Source: Nautilus pompilius (lineage: Eukaryota > Mollusca > Cephalopoda > Nautilida > Nautilidae). From it: 64,000 nt of DNA. The position numbers were made by a program, and so were the translations under genes. The stretch spans positions 1,314,501 to 1,378,500 of the forward strand of contig JACATO010000132.1 of NCBI GenBank assembly GCA_018389105.1, written 5' to 3'. The notes under the pieces are model-generated. The model was not told where the DNA came from and made no database searches. It saw only the letters and a list, made by a program, of their open reading frames with translations. How positions within the stretch are numbered: the first letter of the stretch is position 1; each line of letters opens with the position of its first letter. This document shows, one piece after another, positions 59,342 through 64,000 of the stretch.

Positions 59342-60825
59342 ATTTTACTCCAACTGGATGAGTACCATAATTTAAAAAGTTTATTAATTTATTTTTTATT
59401 TTACATTTATTCATCTTATTTAAAATTTAATTAATCAATAGACAGATAGAACAAAAATATAACTTGAAAAAAACAAACAAACAAAAATACATTAATATAT
59501 ATTTATAAGAAGTAAAACATGGTGTAACTTCAAAGATCTTACAGCAGACAGTAGGAGGAAACTTGCCTGCAGTTATATAATGAAACTAAAATTTCAAAAC
59601 TAAGAATCCAAAAAAGGTATATTTTGTAATTTACCTAGCAGACAATTAAAAGGATGGTTGTATTTTAAATAATCTGTTTGATTACTTGATTTCTTAAATT
59701 ACCAAAGCTAAAATGAATATCCCATGTAATTGGAGTAGTAAATTACAAATATGTAAATATCTATAAAACACTCAAGTAATCCTTCATGGTTTTTAAATTC
59801 ACTGTTGGAACCAATCAATTACTATTAATCAATCTTGTACATTCTAAGGTCATTATAAAACCTATCTTGTATAAATTATTTTTTTACTCAGGTCTATTGA
59901 AGACATTTATAGATATAAAAATATTTCAGATTTTTTATGATGTTTATTTTACTGTACAAGCTGTGACTCAGAAACTTTCACAAGGTTCATCACACCATGC
60001 AAATGCAAATAATTCTCATCAGCTTTATAATGAAGATACTTCTACTTTCTGAATACACTACTTTAAAGTATGGGAATGTAAAACACCTTTTGATTGTAAC
60101 TGGTAAACATTTAATAAGATAAAAATTATGTTGCATATGCAATCATATGATTATTTAGTGATGTGCTTGTAATTATTCTAAACAGTTTGTCTGGGTCACC
60201 TGTACAGTTACCTAGCTATTCAAACAGGATTATGATTTGTAGGGTGTCAGGTGTTTTAACTGGTATGCACTTTGAATAAACTGGTTTTACTTTTAATTTA
60301 CATACAACAGGCTAATAACTACCAATGCCATCAAGCAGATAGCATGATGAAGCTAACAGAGAAATTAGTAGAGGGATAAGCTGACAAGGTGATGAAATTC
60401 TTTTAGTTTTACATAATATTGCTAAAATTTTGATTATTGAGCAGTAAAATGCTTAGTGTGTTAAACTTTTCGTCATGTTTTTTAGACAAAAGTGTATCAT
60501 TATGTATGTTAGCATTAGTTAAAAGTGTAGGGGTAAAATTCTCTCCATGTCCATGCACTGAAAAAGATTAATTCTTCATTCCAGCAGAATACACAATTTG
60601 TAACAAAGTGTTGTTTGTTTTGTTTTTCCCTTTAGTTTACATTGCAAATTACTGGATTTTTGATGATATAGTTAGGACTCCTATCAAATGAGCAGGCAAC
60701 AAAAAAAAAAAGACAGTTTTAACAACTTATTCCTATGCAAATTATACCATGGACTTTATTACAAACTATTAATCGAAGAATGTTATCATGATTTATATAG
60801 TTACTCTATGGAATAAAATATATAT
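59342..60825. other. AT-rich non-coding DNA
   Basis: The 88-codon ORF at 59786-60052 has no known motif. Nothing else recognised. Confidence 0.45.
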
Positions 60826-62158
60826 TGTTAATACTGGGTAGGGCCACCTTGGGGCTGACTGCATGGTAATGAAACATGATTGCTCTAATTGGTATTGCTT
60901 GCCATCAGTGGGATAAAATTATGTCAGAATTATATAGGTTGCAGGAAGGGAGATTTCTTTATGTCTACCAAGGACACGCAGAGATGCTCAGTGATCTTCC
61001 AGTTTATTGTATTAATGTTCTGGAACATGAAGCTGGTATCAGTCGTTGAGGAAAAGGCAGATTTGTCTGTTTCACAATGCTTTTGGGTCTTTCATTAATC
61101 AGGGGACCTTCAACAATAATCAGGAAAGATGTTTCTGATAGCCATGATCTTTTCCTATACAATTACATTTCCATCACCATGTTACTTTTATTGAACAAAA
61201 TTGGTAGCAGCATGGTACTTTTGCCATTGCTAAGGTACATGTCACCAGCCATTATAAAAATCTAAATTGAACCAACTTTCATCAGAAAACATCACTTGCT
61301 GCCATTGGACTCTTGACAAACAATGATAGTATCTTTGCCAAGCTAATCAAGTACATCATTAGCAGTTGCTCAAAGGGAGAACAACAAATGGATGTTTGGC
61401 ATATAATTCTGCATGGTGAAGTCTGATCTGATAGTTTGTTTGGACATCTAAGTCCCTCTGTATAGCATTATTGCATCTAGAGAGCAATGACTATCCCATT
61501 TCACAGGATCAGCTTTGATCATCTGTACAATGAGGATTATTCCATCTCTAGTTTGGAAGTAGTATGTATAATCATCTGAATTTTATACCCATGAATGAGA
61601 ATGCATTTGGATTTTTCTGACTATATGACAGTTTCAGTGGTCGATAGTCAAATCCTGGTGGTCTTTGCACCATTGAAAATGTGCTTTGTAGCAGAAACAT
61701 GTGATTTGCTGATGGCTTGCAAATCTCATGCCATGTAGTTCCCTACATATTGTTCTTATAATGTTTATTTTGGGTTTATTGTTCATATATTTTATCAACT
61801 TTTACCCTGTTGAATTTCTATTTGCCTGCACAATCCATGATAATCATCACCTATCCCTTTTTTTGTTGCATTCTTTCTGTCCATAGTTTCTTTTATCTGA
61901 AGATGTTTGCTACAGTTTCATCTATGTTATGTGGAGTTAAGGACAAATGGCCTCTAATTTCTCAGTTGGTTTTACTGTCTTTACTATTGAGCCACTTGCT
62001 TAACCAATAAAGCACAGAACGTGTGCTATCAGTATTTATATTGTATATATCTGATTGTCAAACTTGTTAATATGTGTGTTTGGCTAATTTACATCAATTT
62101 TTAGGAGAGTCCATATATATCAAATGTATTGAATCTTTAATTATTTGGCCAGATACTG
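60826..62158 (-). mobile_element. Tc1-like transposon, one end preserved, decayed
   Basis: The right end carries the TIR (opposite strand CAGTATCTGGCCAAATAATT) followed by TA (62159-62160). Transposase remnants on the minus strand extend down to the stop codon next to 60826. The opposite TIR was not found below that, so the left end is truncated or too diverged. Confidence 0.65.
60828..61770 (-). pseudogene. Tc1-like transposase pseudogene
   Basis: On the minus strand from about 61760 downward: HTICRELHGMRFASHQ (second HTH region), HFQWCKDHQDLTIDH, then near 61262-61307 RVQWQQVMFSDESWFNL (first catalytic Asp), a broken middle part with EGPLINERPK, and a C-terminus ending QPQGGPTQY at the stop near 60828, matching the '.HGG.T.Y' ending of many Tc1 transposases. 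Many stops and frameshifts. The second Asp and Glu blocks were not cleanly recovered. It differs from the other Tc1 copies in the window. Confidence 0.6.
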
Positions 62159-62299
62159 TATGGTACTTCACATGCAAACATTTCATTATTCTATTTTTAA
62201 ATAGTAACTTACTAGTGATTGCTTTTTAATTAGTGATCATTTAAAAAAATTTAAATTCTGGTATTTACAAGTAAATACCTGAATTTACTCCTGTAATTA

Positions 62300-62660
62300 G
62301 TGAAAGATGTCTTATATGGTGGGCTGGTAACCATTTGCATCCCATCAGCAGGCTGAAGCCACATTTCAAAGATCTCTGCAAGTGAGATCTATAAAGTTTT
62401 GTTCTGTCAGTGCCTAACTGGGAAGAAGTTGCATCAGATCACGTAGCAGGGAAGGGAGCACTGATATAATGTGGCAAATGAAGCAAGGAAATCTTCCTGA
62501 AATCAACTAGTTACTACAGATGATGATTAAAGTGCCTGAAGTGTGGCCACCAGTGTCGAGCTTGCATCAGCCTGGGGAGTTACATTCAGTGTTACCAAAA
62601 ATCTTGACTGCATCCTTTCAACATCCTATATACTCATCATCTCCTGAGGCAAACAGAGCC
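62300..62660 (+). repeat. non-LTR retrotransposon RT C-terminal remnant
   Basis: A plus-strand frame near 62340-62455 reads ISRLKPHFKDLCK, then SFVLSVPNWEEVASDH, matching the 'G.....FKD..K..L.....W..LA.DR..WR' tail of LINE reverse-transcriptase ORFs. About 65 bp on, another frame reads KCLKCGHQCRACISLGS, the C2H2-like C..C...R.R.GL tail found after it in such elements. Stops interrupt. The rest of the element is absent, so this is a 5'-truncated, old copy. Confidence 0.6.
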
Positions 62661-63870
62661 CTGACTGACTAATGCTTTTTATTTATAGAAGCCTTCTTGA
62701 TATAAAAGCCCTAACTAAAACAGCATTGAAGTAAGTAAAAATTATTGAGCCTTTAACTAATTAAGTTAATGACTTTCTGTTATTTATGTTTTACAATAAT
62801 AATTCTAGTTTAATTATGACTCATTACCACTCTTTCTTTTTCCAAAATATAATTCAAATGTTCTTCCTTGAATGAATTTCACATGAAACAACACAGATAA
62901 ATTTAATTTTCTTAATAAATAATATCCTTATAGCTTTATCTAGAACATTTCATATGAGATCTATGAAACATATGCTGTAGTTTTGGATATTTTTTGAACT
63001 TGCAGGAAGTAATACATACATATTTTCTCCTTTAATGTTATGATTAAGTTGTATATTTCTGACATGAATTATGCACTGAAACAGTTACCTACCTTCTCTG
63101 CCTACTTGCTCCTCTTGATTGACTGTTGAACTACTACAAATATATTTTAAATATTCTAGCAGAGGGCAGGCCTTAGAAAGCAAATGTAAGATAAGGCAGA
63201 TATCAGTATTTGGTCAAGAGAGACTAGCTCATGATCACTGGCATTGGGTTTCACCTAGCTGTTCGCATTCATATCAGTTTTTTTTTTTTTTTGAAGATAT
63301 GTGGTCTGTAACTCTGTTATGAATGAGATGAAGTCAAAATAGCTAAAATATTTGAAAGTACATGTGCTTTGAGTGAAACAACTGAACTGATAAATAGGTA
63401 AATTTTAAACCTCCATGTCAGTTGCATGCTTTTCTTTCTGAATTGTATTTTTTAAGAAAAAAATCTGCCATTTAAGTCTTCTATCAACAATAACATTTAT
63501 GTCTTTGCAATAATCCCAGGTCAGTAAATATGGTATTTAGCTCCATTAAATTTGTACTCAGTACATACAAAATGTTTGTTTAAACAGTATACAGGAAACT
63601 TCAAAACTTTGGAGCAGTCCATTTTTTTTTCTCAACTGTCTTTGGTCTTCTGCAACAGTACTATTTTTTCTCAGTCTATCCATATGGAACTTTTGTGGGA
63701 AATCCACTTTCCCCTCCTATTCGGAGAGTTTCTATATAATTTCTTTTTTGTTCATAGATGTACAGGAGCAAAAAAGTATCTTGGACACTGTATTAATGAT
63801 TAATCAGTTGTACAAGCATCACTCTGACCATAGATAAAGTTATTTTTATAGGCATTTGTGACTGGCAAGA
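62661..63870. other. AT-rich non-coding DNA
   Basis: A poly-T run at about 63279-63292. No recognised gene or transposon. The ORFs at 63119-63322 and 63552-63803 are uninformative. Confidence 0.45.
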
Positions 63871-63872
63871 TA

Positions 63873-64000
63873 CAAAGTCTGTCCAAAAAGAAGTCGAACT
63901 TTTTGAAAACAAATTTATTGCTTTACTTACAATTTAATCAGACATGTCTCCTTCAAAATAGTTCCCTCCACTGTTGATACACCACTCCCAACATGTTTTC
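63873..64000 (-). mobile_element. mariner-like element 3, cut by window edge
   Basis: After TA (63871-63872) comes a TIR-like start CAAAGTCTGTCCAAAAAG, close to the mariner 2 terminus. Further in, the minus strand reads LGVVYQQWREYFEGD and then a stop shortly after, which is the typical C-terminus of a mariner transposase. The rest lies outside the window. Confidence 0.75.

Noticed and set aside
59187..59414. Minus-strand ORF with a Cys-Val run
   Set aside because: Produced by the (CA)n microsatellite.

Overview
The window is an AT-rich, gene-poor stretch of an animal genome. I see no convincing host protein-coding exon, no operon structure, and no tRNA, rRNA or CRISPR array. The coding signals I can defend are all decayed or internally deleted transposable-element ORFs. 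The mix (Tc1, mariner, pogo/Tigger-like, hAT-like and non-LTR remnants, many CA microsatellites, islands of complex non-repetitive DNA) points to an invertebrate metazoan. A cephalopod or other mollusc is my best guess; this is inference at moderate-to-low confidence, because nothing in the window is a taxonomic marker.

Layout: 1-8.6 kb is intergenic or intronic AT-rich DNA with microsatellites and one copy of a dispersed repeat. From 8.6 to 13.1 kb lie three TIR DNA transposons: two pogo/Tigger-like remnants (8614-9575 and about 10633-11515) and an almost full-length Tc1 element with long TIRs (11650-13142). A hAT-like pseudogene sits at about 16.06-16.8 kb. A composite unit occupies 17773-20258: a 1.73 kb ORF-bearing TIR element, a 78 bp linker and a 520 bp Tigger-like MITE. 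The same linker/MITE/element unit recurs in opposite orientation at 44095-46447. Tc1 remnants lie at 24.4-24.95, 32.7-33.6 and 60.8-62.2 kb. Two mariner elements sit end to end at 28678-30009 and 30014-31312, and a third begins at the right edge (63873). A palindromic MITE lies at 43284-43425. Non-LTR retrotransposon 3' ends lie near 51.7-52.15 and 62.3-62.65 kb, with a weaker one at 40.6-40.8 kb.

Between the repeats are islands of more complex, less AT-rich, non-coding DNA with clustered homeodomain-, E-box- and TCF-like words (590-840, 4890-5055, 36290-36760, 38900-39480, 50380-50660, 58700-59130). They look like conserved non-coding elements, so the window could be a regulatory desert or large intron near a developmental gene. 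That needs cross-species alignment.

The most interesting item is the inverted pair at 17.8-20.3 and 44.1-46.4 kb. Both copies encode the same intronless protein family with the same central deletion and the same frameshift, flanked by a 14 bp TIR (ACACTGGTCAACAA) and possible TA target duplications. I cannot assign this family to a named transposase superfamily from the sequence. It is the best candidate here for an under-described mobile element.
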